DNA from: Archangiaceae bacterium
GTDB taxonomy: Bacteria; Myxococcota; Myxococcia; Myxococcales; Myxococcaceae
Assembly: GCA_016714225.1 (NCBI GenBank)
Contig: JADJNS010000037.1
Coordinates: 34,368 to 98,367, forward strand
Direction of reading: 5' to 3'
DNA: 64,000 bases
Made by a program: the position numbers and the translations under genes. Shown here piece by piece: positions 7,575 to 16,215 of this stretch. Within the stretch, counting starts at the first letter, position 1, and each line of letters starts with the position of its first letter. The notes beneath the pieces are model-generated. The model saw nothing but the letters and a program-made list of their open reading frames with translations, was not told the origin of the DNA and made no database searches.

Positions 7575-9902
7575 ATGGGCCTCTTGTCTCGCTGGCGCTA
7601 CGTGCTGCTCGCGGTGGTGGTCGCGCTGGTGTGCTGCGTGCTGCACCTCCGCGTCAGCGCGGCGCGCGCCATCGGCCTCACCGAGGGCAGCGACCCCATC
7701 GTCCGCGCGCTCCAGCTGGCCGAGGCGCGCTCGTATGATCTGCGCTTCCGCGTTCGCGGGCCGGTCGCGCCGCACCCCGCCATCACGGTGGTCGCGATCG
7801 ACGAGAAGAGCGCCCAGAAGTTCGGGCTGCCGCCCTGGCCGCGCCAGCGCATGGCCACCGCCATCGAGCACCTGGTCGACGCGGGCGCCAGGGCCATCGC
7901 CCTCGACATCACCTACACCGACGAAGCGCACGACGAGAGCGCGGTGTACCGCGACCTGCTCTCCAAGTTCGACGCCGACGCCCGGGGTGACCCTGCCCAC
8001 CTGGCCGCCTTTCGCTCCGAGCTCTCGAGCCGCGCCAACGCCTCGAACGACGAAGCGCTGGCCCGGGCCTTCGCGAAGGCCGGCCCGCGCCTGGTGCAGG
8101 GCCTGTTCATGTACCCCGACTCCGACGCGAAAGACTTCTCGCCCGAGACGATCAGCGAGCAGAACCGCGTGCTCGACGGGGTGCTGATTCGCAGCGTGCC
8201 GGGGCCGGGGGGCACCACCCGCGAGCTGCCCATCGACAAGATCGAGGCCTACGCCCAGCGCTCGGCGCAGACTCCGCTGAAGATCTTCACCACGCAAGGC
8301 AACCGGCTGGGGCACCTGAACATCGTGCCCGACGTCGACGGCACCACCCGTCGGTCTCCGGCGGTGGCGACGCTCACCGGGCCCAAGGGGTTTCTGCCCT
8401 GCTTCGAGGTACAGGCGGCTGCCATCTTCCGCGGCGCCCAGATCATCCCCCGGTGGACGAGCAGCTTCTACCTCGAGGCCATCGACCTCAAAGGGCCCGA
8501 CGAGACGGTGAGCTGGCCGATCGAAGACAACGAGCCGTTCGCGCTCATCAACCACGTAGGCCCGGCCTCGAGCTTTCGCACCATCTCGATCGCCGACGTC
8601 ATCGACGGCACCTTCAAGAAGGAAGATCTCGACGGCAAGCTGGTGCTGGTCGGCGTGACGCTCACCGGCAGCTCGGGCGATCAGCGGGTCACCCCGTTCA
8701 AGGAGATCGAGCCCGGCATCTACCCCCACGCCTCGGTGGCCTCGAACCTGCTGCGCGGCGACTTCATGCAGCGCCCGACCTCGCTGACCCTGCTCGAGCT
8801 GGCCGGCATGGTGCTGGTAGCCCTCGGGCTCGGCCTCGCGATTCCCCGCGCGAGGTCGTTCGCGGTGAAGGGCGCGATCATCGCCGCGCTGCTGATCGCC
8901 TGGGCCGCGCTGGCCCAGCTGCTCTTCAACGGCGGGCTGCTGCTGGCGACCGTGCTGCCCTTGAGCAACGTCGTAGCGACCAGCTTCGGCCTCATCTTCC
9001 TCGGCTACCTGAGCGTCGATCGCGAGAAGCTCAAGCTGCGCAGCACCTTCACCCGCTACCTGGGCGAAGACGTGATGGAAGAGGCGCTCAAGAACCCCGA
9101 CAAGCTGAACCGGGGCGAGAAGCGCGAGATGACGGTGCTGTTCAGCGACATTCGCGGGTTCACCACCCTGTCCGAGCGCATGCTCCCCGAGAAGCTGGCG
9201 GCCTTCATCAACGAGTACCTCTCGCCGATGACCCGCATCGTGTTCGAAGAGAAGGGCACCCTCGACAAGTACATCGGCGACGCGGTGATGGCGTTCTGGA
9301 ACGCGCCCACCGAGCAGCCCGACCACGCGCTGCGCGCCTGCCGCGCCGCCTGGGCGATGCTGCAGAAGCTCGAAGAGCTCAAGGCGAAGTGGCGCGCCGA
9401 GAACTACCCCGAGTTCGACATCGGGGTGGGCATCAACACCGGGCCGATGATCGTCGGCAACATGGGCAGCGACGTGCGCGTCGACTACACGGTGATGGGC
9501 GACGCGGTGAACCTGGGGTCTCGCCTCGAAGGCACCAACAAGGAATACGACACCAAGATCATCTTGGGAGAAGGCACGTACCCGTCGGTGAAGGATCAGG
9601 TCATCGCCCGGCGGCTCGGCGCGGTGCGGGTGAAGGGCAAGCGCAAGCCGGTGGAGATCTACGAGCTGCGCGGCATCGGCAAGGCGGCCGGGGCCGAGGC
9701 CGAGGCGATCGCCAGATTCGACGAAGGCCTCGACGCGTACGTCGAGCAGAAGTGGGACGTGGCCGAGGCCGCCTTCAAGCGGGTGCTCGAGCTGTGGCCA
9801 GACGACGCGCCGACGCGTCGGTACCTCGAAGAGATACCCCAGCTGCGCGCCCAGCCTCCGGGCCCGGGGTGGGACGGGGTGTACACCGCTACGCACAAGT
9901 AG
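7575..9902 (+). CDS. CHASE2-domain class III adenylate cyclase
   Basis: About 775 residues. One N-terminal membrane segment (WRYVLLAVVVALVCCVL), a large periplasmic CHASE2 sensor domain (about 30-390), three further membrane segments (about 402-475), then a class III cyclase domain (about 505-680). The cyclase shows both metal Asp residues (LFSDIRGF and YIGDAVMAFW), the substrate-selecting Lys in TLDKYIGD, and YTVMGDAVNLGSRLEG, consistent with ATP use and cAMP production. A TPR-like tail follows (FDEGLDAY...AAFKRVLELWPDD). The ATG at 7575 was preferred to a GTG at 7536 because it directly precedes the membrane segment; no clear ribosome site marks either. The next two genes encode a cAMP-type effector and a cAMP phosphodiesterase. 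Confidence 0.9.
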   Translation: MGLLSRWRYVLLAVVVALVCCVLHLRVSAARAIGLTEGSDPIVRALQLAEARSYDLRFRVRGPVAPHPAITVVAIDEKSAQKFGLPPWPRQRMATAIEHLVDAGARAIALDITYTDEAHDESAVYRDLLSKFDADARGDPAHLAAFRSELSSRANASNDEALARAFAKAGPRLVQGLFMYPDSDAKDFSPETISEQNRVLDGVLIRSVPGPGGTTRELPIDKIEAYAQRSAQTPLKIFTTQGNRLGHLNIVPDVDGTTRRSPAVATLTGPKGFLPCFEVQAAAIFRGAQIIPRWTSSFYLEAIDLKGPDETVSWPIEDNEPFALINHVGPASSFRTISIADVIDGTFKKEDLDGKLVLVGVTLTGSSGDQRVTPFKEIEPGIYPHASVASNLLRGDFMQRPTSLTLLELAGMVLVALGLGLAIPRARSFAVKGAIIAALLIAWAALAQLLFNGGLLLATVLPLSNVVATSFGLIFLGYLSVDREKLKLRSTFTRYLGEDVMEEALKNPDKLNRGEKREMTVLFSDIRGFTTLSERMLPEKLAAFINEYLSPMTRIVFEEKGTLDKYIGDAVMAFWNAPTEQPDHALRACRAAWAMLQKLEELKAKWRAENYPEFDIGVGINTGPMIVGNMGSDVRVDYTVMGDAVNLGSRLEGTNKEYDTKIILGEGTYPSVKDQVIARRLGAVRVKGKRKPVEIYELRGIGKAAGAEAEAIARFDEGLDAYVEQKWDVAEAAFKRVLELWPDDAPTRRYLEEIPQLRAQPPGPGWDGVYTATHK

Positions 9903-9906
9903 CGGC

Positions 9907-9954
9907 AGCTACAGGAACTTGAAGGTAAATTGACCCGTTCACCCAGCTGTAGCT
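9907..9954. repeat. Inverted repeat / stem-loop between cyclase and regulator genes
   Basis: AGCTACAG at 9907-9914 pairs perfectly with CTGTAGCT at 9947-9954. An inner GAAC/GTTC pair (9915-9918 with 9937-9940) could extend the stem across a small internal loop. There is no T-run, so it is not a standard terminator. It could be a processing or attenuation site in the cyclase transcript, or a protein-binding site upstream of the regulator gene at 9982. Confidence 0.4.
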
Positions 9955-9981
9955 AACTCGACTGCCAGAGATTCCTTAGAC

Positions 9982-10632
9982 ATGGGCGCCGAAGAAACCC
10001 TCTTCAATCGTTTCGGCAAAGAGCTGCCGAAAGGAACTGTGCTGTTTCGCGAGGGGGAGCCCGGCAAGGAGATGTTCGTGCTCCAGTCGGGGAAGATCGC
10101 CATCTCGAAGAAGGTGCGTGACGTCGAGAAGGTGCTCGCCATCTTGGGGCCCGGTGAGTTCTTCGGAGAGATGGCGATCATCTCGAACAAGCCCCGCAAC
10201 GCGAGCGCGATCGTCGAGGCCGACGCGCGGCTGCTCGTGATCGACCCCAAGACCTTCGAGGGCATGATCCGCGGCAACTCGGAGATCGCGGTTCGCATGA
10301 TCAAGAAGCTCGCCGAGCGCCTGTCCGACGCCGACGCGCAGATCGAAAACCTGCTGATGGCCGACCCGTCGAGCCGCGTCATTCAGCACATGCTGCACGT
10401 CTGCCAGACCCGCGGCCGCGCCGGTGAAGAGGGCATCGAGATCGACTTCCCGGTGAGAGATCTGCCGCGCGAGCTGGCAGTCGGCGAGCCGGCGATTCGG
10501 TACATGCTGCACCGCCTCGAGCGCTCGGGCCTGATCGACGTCGCCGGCGACCGGGTGATCGTGCGCGACACCGCGCGGCTCTTCGACTTCCTGCGCTACC
10601 TCGAGATGAAGTGGAAGTTCGGAGACCTCTGA
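9982..10632 (+). CDS. Crp/Fnr-type cyclic-nucleotide-binding regulator
   Basis: 216 residues. Residues about 10-125 are a cyclic-nucleotide-binding domain: PKGTVLFREGEPGKEMFVLQ, then the phosphate-binding-cassette region GPGEFFGEMAIISNKPRNAS, where FGE and R-N-A-S match the cAMP-contacting pattern (Arg-Ser/Ala). After a dimer helix, residues 145-215 look like a winged helix (DLPRELAVGEPAIRYMLHRL...GLIDVAGDRVIV), as in Crp/Fnr. It lies 79 bases after the adenylate cyclase and four bases before a class II cAMP phosphodiesterase gene. That makes it the likely effector of this local cAMP circuit, though direct cAMP binding is inferred. Confidence 0.88.
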   Translation: MGAEETLFNRFGKELPKGTVLFREGEPGKEMFVLQSGKIAISKKVRDVEKVLAILGPGEFFGEMAIISNKPRNASAIVEADARLLVIDPKTFEGMIRGNSEIAVRMIKKLAERLSDADAQIENLLMADPSSRVIQHMLHVCQTRGRAGEEGIEIDFPVRDLPRELAVGEPAIRYMLHRLERSGLIDVAGDRVIVRDTARLFDFLRYLEMKWKFGDL

Positions 10633-10636
10633 GGCC

Positions 10637-11396
10637 TTGAAGCTGACCGTCCTAGGGTGTCACGGCGGTGAGCTGCCCCGGTGCCGCAGCACCTGCTTTC
10701 TCGTCGACGGGCAGCTGGCGATCGACGCCGGCTCGCTGACCAGCACCTTGAGCCTGGAAGACCTGATCAAGGTCGACCACATTCTGCTGACCCACAGCCA
10801 CTTCGATCACGTCAAAGACCTGCCCTTGATGAGCGACCTGATCATCGGCCGCCGCGACAAGCCGGTCACCATCTGGTCGAGCGCCGAGTGCACCAAGACG
10901 CTCAAGCAGAACATGTTCAACAACGTGCTCTGGCCCGACTTCACCCGCATTAAGAGCGACAAGAAGGTGCCGGTGCTCACGCTCAAGTCGTTCAAGCCCG
11001 GCGCCACCTTCAAGATCGGCCGCTACACGGTGAAGTCGATTCCCGTCACCCACCCGGTCGAGTCGTGCGGCTTCGTGATCAACGACGGCACCACCACCAT
11101 GGCCATCAGCGGAGACACCGGCCCCACCGAGAAGCTGTGGAAGGTGCTCAACAAGACCAAGGGCCTCAAGGCGCTGCTGCTCGAGACCAGCTTCCCCAAC
11201 GCGCTGCAGGCGCTGGCCGACATCTCGGGCCACCTCACGCCGCAGACGCTCGAGGCCGAGCTCACCAAGTTCGATCGCAAGGGCTGCGGAGGTGCTGCTC
11301 TATCACCTAAATCCGGCATTCGTGAGCCAGCTCAAGGCCGAGCTCAAGTCCCTGCCGGTTCAGGTGCTCGAGCTCTCAGATGCGTTCGAGTTCTGA
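10637..11396 (+). pseudogene. Class II 3',5'-cyclic-nucleotide phosphodiesterase (metallo-beta-lactamase fold), apparent frameshift
   Basis: Starts at TTG 10637 as MKLTVLGCHGGE. The metal motif THSHFDH at residues 52-58 and the later ISGDTGP and SGHLTP segments fit the class II cAMP phosphodiesterase family (yeast Pde1-type), which hydrolyses cAMP to AMP. The frame breaks near 11281. The plus-one frame continues EVLLYHLNPAFVSQLKAEL and ends at 11396 with LELSDAFEF, the expected C-terminus. Deleting one G from GGG at 11281-11283 joins the halves as FDRKAAEVLLYHL. The reading suggests one extra base, either a sequencing error or a recent mutation. If intact, it removes the signal made by the cyclase two genes upstream. 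Confidence 0.8.
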
Positions 11397-11421
11397 GCCA
11401 CTGCTGGTATAGGCCCCGGCC

Positions 11422-12048
11422 ATGTCGTCATCGTTGGTCGTCGGCATCGCCGGAGGCACCGCATCGGGCAAGACCACCGTGGCTCGGAAGATCCACGAGG
11501 CGCTCCCCACCACCAGCGTGGTGCTGATCGATCAAGACAGCTACTACAAAGACCTGAAGCACCTCACCCTCGACGAGCGCCGAGAGCTCAACTTCGACCA
11601 CCCCGACGCCTTCGACACCGAGCTGTTGGTGCATCACTTGAAGGCGCTCAAGGCCGGGGTGCCGATCAAGAAGCCGCAGTACGACTTCGTCACCTCGACC
11701 CGCCGCGCCGAGGTCTCCGAGATCGCCCCCGCCGAGATCATTCTCATCGAGGGCATTCTGGTGCTGCACATCGAGGCCCTGCGCAAAGAGCTCGACGTGC
11801 GCATCTTCGTCGACGCCGAAGACGACGTGCGCATCATTCGCCGCCTCACCCGCGACATCAAAGAGCGCGGCCGCGACTTCGATCACGTGGTGGGCCAGTA
11901 CTTCCGCCACGTGCGCCCGATGCACATGGGCTTCGTCGAGCCCTCCAAGCGCTGGGCCGACATCATCGTGCCCCATGGCGGCAACAACGACACCGCCATC
12001 GAGATGCTCGTCGGCGCGCTGAGGGCCCGCATGCAGCGGGCTCGCTAG
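11422..12048 (+). CDS. udk: Uridine kinase
   Basis: 208 residues, full length. It phosphorylates uridine and cytidine in pyrimidine salvage. The P-loop GIAGGTASGKTT is at residues 8-19. QDSYYKDL follows, then FDHPDAFD with the substrate-contacting Asp, PQYDF, and LIEGILVL (Walker B equivalent). The lid RRLTRDIKERGR carries the basic residues of the family. It lies 25 bases after the phosphodiesterase stop and may be on the same transcript. No functional link to cAMP is implied. Confidence 0.95.
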   Translation: MSSSLVVGIAGGTASGKTTVARKIHEALPTTSVVLIDQDSYYKDLKHLTLDERRELNFDHPDAFDTELLVHHLKALKAGVPIKKPQYDFVTSTRRAEVSEIAPAEIILIEGILVLHIEALRKELDVRIFVDAEDDVRIIRRLTRDIKERGRDFDHVVGQYFRHVRPMHMGFVEPSKRWADIIVPHGGNNDTAIEMLVGALRARMQRAR

Positions 12049-12171
12049 ACGGCTGCACGGGCCGATCTCTTCGTTGCCGGCTGCGGTCCGTCCTCATGAA
12101 CAGAAAACGTTCATTCCGGTCGGTCCTCGCCGGCGCCTCGACCTCGGCCCGTTCGCTCGTCTAGGGCTCTG

Positions 12172-13110
12172 CTAGTCGAGCGAGCTCAAGAACTCGCGCA
12201 CCGGCCCCTTGATGCGGCCGATCTCGGCCAGCAGCTCGGCGTGGCCGCCCTCTGCGGGAATCTCGTAGAACCGCGCCTTCGCGCCCGCGCCCGAGATGCG
12301 GTGGTACGCCTCGCGCACCCGGCTCACCGGAGCGATCTCGTCGGGGGTGCCCGCCACCAGCAGCGCCCGGCAGGTGATGCTGCTCAAGCAGTCTCTCAGG
12401 TCGGCCGCCCCATAGGCCTGGGCCAGCGACGCGTAGCAGCGCGGGTCGAAGCGCTCGAGAAATGCCTCGGCCTGGCCAGCGAGAAACGCCTCGACCGCGG
12501 CGTTGTCGCCGAACCGCTTCACCAGGGCGTGGCGATCGTGGTGGCGGCGCAACAGCTCGAGGTGCGCCTTGCGCAGCGTGCCGGCGCGGTGCTGCGCCCA
12601 GCTCAGCAAGAGGTGCTCGCGCAGCCCCTTGCTGAGCGCCGCGGCGGTGCCCACCGTCATCACCCCCGCCACCAGGTCGGGGAACAGCGCGGCCATCTTG
12701 AGCGCCACCATGCCGCCCAGGCCCACCCCGGCCACCACCCGCGGCTTCTTCACCCCCAAGACCCGCATCGCCGAAGCGGCGGCGCGGGCCATGTCTTCGA
12801 CCGTGAAGGCATAGGGGTCTTCTTGCCCCTGCAGCATCGACGCCGAGGTCGAGCCGAAGGGGCTGCCGAGCAGGTTGAGCGAGACCACCCAGTACTGGGC
12901 CGGGTCGATGGGGTTGCCGCGCCCGAGCAGCTGCTTGCCCCAGCCGTCGAGAGCGCGGTGCGACTGCATGAAGTCGTGCAGCAGCACCAGCGCCTGGTCG
13001 GGCGACGGGTGGCCGTACGCCTCCATCGCGACCTCGGCGTCGACCAGCAGGCCGCCGGCCTCGAGGGGCAGTGCGACCGGGAGCTTGAGCACTTCGGCAC
13101 GCTGGATCAC
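12172..13110 (-). CDS. MetX-like alpha/beta hydrolase lacking the nucleophile serine
   Basis: 312 residues from GTG 13110. The overall pattern is that of homoserine O-acetyltransferase (MetX) and related hydrolases: LEAGGLLVDAEVAMEAYG, a Phe-Met-Gln-Ser-His-Arg segment in place of MetX's HALTG, DPAQYWVVSLNLLGSPFGS, and the nucleophile elbow. That elbow reads AGVGLGGM (residues 127-134), so Gly130 replaces the catalytic Ser of the GGSMGG motif. A possible acid (TPDEIAP) and His (EGGHAELL) are still present. Catalysis by the normal acyl-enzyme route seems impossible; the protein may bind ligand without turnover or use other chemistry. It is divergent from the membrane-anchored gene at 13138. 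The function is unassigned. Confidence 0.72.
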   Translation of the reverse strand: MIQRAEVLKLPVALPLEAGGLLVDAEVAMEAYGHPSPDQALVLLHDFMQSHRALDGWGKQLLGRGNPIDPAQYWVVSLNLLGSPFGSTSASMLQGQEDPYAFTVEDMARAAASAMRVLGVKKPRVVAGVGLGGMVALKMAALFPDLVAGVMTVGTAAALSKGLREHLLLSWAQHRAGTLRKAHLELLRRHHDRHALVKRFGDNAAVEAFLAGQAEAFLERFDPRCYASLAQAYGAADLRDCLSSITCRALLVAGTPDEIAPVSRVREAYHRISGAGAKARFYEIPAEGGHAELLAEIGRIKGPVREFLSSLD

Positions 13111-13137
13111 CGAGTCGAATTCTCGTATTCACGGCCC

Positions 13138-14061
13138 ATGAAGCGCTACCTCGGATTGATCGTCGTCATCGTCGGCGTGTTCGTGGGGATGTTCTACGCG
13201 TTCAAGCGCTGGGACCAGAAGACCGCCGAAACGCAGCGCGATCTCAACGCTGCGCGCATCAAGTCGGCCTACCTCGAGCGCGTGGCATGGATTCGGGTGA
13301 ACCCCGACGAGAAGTCGTACAAAGACGAGGTCGGCACCTTCTTTCGCTGGTACTTCAAAGAGGTCAACGACCACATCAACAAGTACGGCGGCAACCGCAA
13401 GTTCGACGAGTACCTCACCGAGCTCGACGAGCGCTCCAAGAAGAAGAAGGGCGACGACGACAACTACGAGACCAAGAAGGCCGCCTACGAATACACCCGC
13501 AAGTTCTTCGACGACTTCCAGACCGGCAAGTACGAGCCGATGTGGACGTCGACCGATCACGGCATTCGGTGGGACATCGTCAACACCGTGCCGGTGGGCG
13601 ACAAGACCCGCTTCACCTTCGTGGTCTGGGGCATACCCGGTGAAGAGCGGGTGGTCGACGATCGCGGCACCCGCAAGTGGGTGGTGAGCGCCGGCTTCAA
13701 GAGCAACTGGAAGATGTGGGACGAGAAGGCCAAGCTCTTCGGCGAGATGCCGGCCGAAGGCGTCGACATGAAGGTCGAAGACCCCCAGCGCCGCATTCGC
13801 TGGTTCCCCCCGCAGATCATCGTCGGGCACTTCGACATTCCCAAGATTCCCGCCGAGGTGAAGAACATCGAGGTCACCTTCACCCAGAGCACCCGCTCGC
13901 TGACCGGCACCGACATTCTCGCCACCCACCTGTGGAAGCTCGATCTCCCCGCCGAGTGGAAGCTCAAGCCCGGCGAGAAGTGGGAAGGCGCTCAAGACTC
14001 GGTTCGCCCCGAAGACGAGATCAACGAGCGCGCCGAGGCCGAGAAGAAGAAGAAGAAGTAG
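13138..14061 (+). CDS. Membrane-anchored conserved protein of unknown function
   Basis: 307 residues. One N-terminal membrane anchor (YLGLIVVIVGVFVGMFYAF, residues 4-22), then a soluble domain rich in Lys, Asp and aromatic residues and a C-terminal run of six Lys. It has no catalytic motif, no lipobox and no cysteine cluster. The soluble part alternates predicted helices (35-125) with beta-rich sequence (130-270). The start at 13138 begins directly before the anchor. It is divergent from the MetX-like gene with 27 bases between starts, so both promoters must be within or near the genes. I do not recognise the family. Confidence 0.75.
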   Translation: MKRYLGLIVVIVGVFVGMFYAFKRWDQKTAETQRDLNAARIKSAYLERVAWIRVNPDEKSYKDEVGTFFRWYFKEVNDHINKYGGNRKFDEYLTELDERSKKKKGDDDNYETKKAAYEYTRKFFDDFQTGKYEPMWTSTDHGIRWDIVNTVPVGDKTRFTFVVWGIPGEERVVDDRGTRKWVVSAGFKSNWKMWDEKAKLFGEMPAEGVDMKVEDPQRRIRWFPPQIIVGHFDIPKIPAEVKNIEVTFTQSTRSLTGTDILATHLWKLDLPAEWKLKPGEKWEGAQDSVRPEDEINERAEAEKKKKK

Positions 14062-14071
14062 GCCTTTAAAG

Positions 14072-16147
14072 TCAGACCACGCTCAGCTGCGCGGCCAGCT
14101 TGAGCGCACGCAAGAGGCCGTTCTCCATCAGCAGGTAGAGGTTCAGCTGCCGATCGGCGGCCAGCGCGGTCAGCGCGGGGCCCACCTTCACCTCGGCGAG
14201 CAGGCGGCCGCTGCGCGGGTCGACCGCGCGCACCGTCTCGCCCGCCAGCACCACCACGCCCCGCGCGCAGGCCGGGCCCACCCGGTGGGGCAGGTCGGCC
14301 CCGGCGGTGCCCAGCACCCAGTCGATCTGCCCGTCCGACGAGACCACGGCGGCGGCGCCGCGAGAGTCCTGCACCAGGGCGCCGTGGGTGAGCGCCAGCA
14401 CGAACAGCTGGCTGCCCTCGAGGGGCAGGGCGCGCTCCCACTGCTGCTCGCCGGTGCGCGAGAAGGCGCTCAGCCAGGTCTTGCCGCCGCGCCGCCCCGC
14501 CAGCAGCACCCGGTTCCGATACAGCGCCGGCGCGGCCGGGCGCTCGAGGGTGAGCTCTTTGCTCCACTGCAGGGTACCGCTGGCCAGGTCGGCGGCGATG
14601 AGCGCGGTGCGCTCGCCGCGCGAGAGCAGGGCGACCAGCCGCCGGCCGCCCGCCACTGGCGCCGCGGTGAAAGGCAGCGAGGCGCGAATGCGAAAGCGGG
14701 TGACCCCGCTCGAGAGATCCAAGCCCAGCAGCGAGCCGGTGTCGGTGGCCAGCAGCACCCGCTCGCCGTGCACCCCCACGTGCCCGGCCTGGGCCCGCGC
14801 CGGGTCGACCCGCCACTGCTCGGCGCCGGTCGCCTCCGAGAAGCAGGCCACCCCGCGGTTGGCGAGCGAGATGAGCAGACCCGACCCCTTGCGGTAGATG
14901 GGCCCATGCAGGGGGGGGCCGTCGTAGTCGCGCAGCCAGGTGGCCTCTTTCGACGCTCCCGCGAAGAACAGCAGCCGCCCCTTGTTGGTCACCAGCGCGC
15001 GGCCGTCGTCCGACACGTTGAGGCCGCCCGCCTCGACGCGGCGGTAGAGCACCCGGCCATCGGTGTGAAACGCCATCGCCGCGTGGGCAGTGACCACCAT
15101 CGGCCCCTTGGCGGCGAGGCGCAGCTCGCCTTCTCCTTCGAGCCCCGGTGTCTCTTTTTCCCACCGCACCGCGAAGCGCAGCCTTCGCAGCGCCCCCGGG
15201 CCGGTGAGCCGCTTGCCCACCGCGCGCGCCTTCTTCGCGCCGCGCTTGAGCGGCAGCTCTGGCGGAGTCGGCTGACGCAGCGCCGCGAGCCCTTCGCGGC
15301 AGCGCTCCGAGAGCGCCTCGAGGTACGGGTTCAGCGCCAGCGCCGGGTTGCGGGTGGCCAGCGCCACGCAGAGCTTGAGGCCGAGCGAGAACACCTCGGC
15401 AGGGCTGGAAGCCAGCGACGGGCCCAGCGCCACCTGCTCGTTCTCACCCAGGGTGCTCGCCTTGCGGCTGGCCTCGAGCACCATCAACACCGGCAGGCCT
15501 TTCTCTACCCGGCCGTCTTCGGCCGACAGCTCTCCGGTCACCAGCAGCGGCGGGAGCGGCGCGGCGCTGCGGCGGCTCCACGAGAGCAGCCGCGCGCTCG
15601 AGTCCTCCAGGCGAAAGCCGAGCGCGCCGGGCCGCGCCTGCTCGAGGTGGCTCCACGCTCCGGGGTCGACGAGCGGCAGCGGCTTGGGGTGCTCGAGGGT
15701 CGAGAGCTTGCGCGCCTGGGTCTGCAGCTGCTGCAGCCGGCTGGTGCGCGCGAGCTCGGGTGACCTCTCGCGCACGTCGCGCAGCAGCGCCTCGCCGCAG
15801 CGTGCCGCCGCCTGCGCCAGCTCGAGCAGATCGAGGGTGAGCGGCCCGCGCAAGAGCTTCGCCGCGCGCCCCAGCGACACCACCGACAGCTCGACGTCGT
15901 GGCTGCTTTCTCGGCGCATCAGGCACAGCTCGAGCTCGGCCTCGGTGAGCGAGACCTGCGCCACCCGCTCACCGCCCAGGCCCAGCGCGCACAGCGCGTC
16001 GACCACCGCCGGCACCGCGCGGGTGAGCGGTTCGTCCTTCGCGCCCGCGAGCAGATCGACGCCGTCGAGCTCGAGCGAGATGGCGTCCGAAGGCTCACCT
16101 TCTGCACCTTCGTGCTTCCAACTCTGGCCCAAGCGGAATCGAATCAT
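14072..16147 (-). CDS. PQQ-like beta-propeller repeat protein
   Basis: 691 residues. The first half (1-330) is helical and Leu-rich with no known domain. The second half (about 335-690) is a series of blades of the form G-x-x-L-x-A-L-D-x-x-S-G-x-x-x-W-x, for example GLDLSSGVTRFRI, AADLASGTLQWSKEL and AVDPRSGRLLAEV, the PQQ/quinoprotein-like propeller repeat also found in BamB. No signal peptide is visible, so it is probably cytoplasmic, unlike BamB. Propellers of this kind usually bind partners. The stop lies 10 bases from the convergent gene at 14061. Confidence 0.8.
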   Translation of the reverse strand: MIRFRLGQSWKHEGAEGEPSDAISLELDGVDLLAGAKDEPLTRAVPAVVDALCALGLGGERVAQVSLTEAELELCLMRRESSHDVELSVVSLGRAAKLLRGPLTLDLLELAQAAARCGEALLRDVRERSPELARTSRLQQLQTQARKLSTLEHPKPLPLVDPGAWSHLEQARPGALGFRLEDSSARLLSWSRRSAAPLPPLLVTGELSAEDGRVEKGLPVLMVLEASRKASTLGENEQVALGPSLASSPAEVFSLGLKLCVALATRNPALALNPYLEALSERCREGLAALRQPTPPELPLKRGAKKARAVGKRLTGPGALRRLRFAVRWEKETPGLEGEGELRLAAKGPMVVTAHAAMAFHTDGRVLYRRVEAGGLNVSDDGRALVTNKGRLLFFAGASKEATWLRDYDGPPLHGPIYRKGSGLLISLANRGVACFSEATGAEQWRVDPARAQAGHVGVHGERVLLATDTGSLLGLDLSSGVTRFRIRASLPFTAAPVAGGRRLVALLSRGERTALIAADLASGTLQWSKELTLERPAAPALYRNRVLLAGRRGGKTWLSAFSRTGEQQWERALPLEGSQLFVLALTHGALVQDSRGAAAVVSSDGQIDWVLGTAGADLPHRVGPACARGVVVLAGETVRAVDPRSGRLLAEVKVGPALTALAADRQLNLYLLMENGLLRALKLAAQLSVV

Positions 16148-16215
16148 GTAGATTGCCGGCCTTCGCTCGTCCTAGAGATGTAAGCGACTGATTTCTTGAA
16201 AGAAAACATACCCCG

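Noticed and set aside
7056..9896. A 946-codon minus-strand frame opposite the adenylate cyclase
   Set aside because: Shadow of the cyclase gene; no recognisable protein, and it would overlap purM.
12096..12114. ATGAAC/GTTCAT inverted repeat after udk as a terminator
   Set aside because: Six AT-rich pairs with a seven-base loop and no T-run; too weak to call.
16191..16204. TTTCTT-GA-AAGAAA palindrome before the HARE-HTH gene as an operator
   Set aside because: Short, low-complexity and overlapping the probable ribosome-binding region; not enough to support a site.
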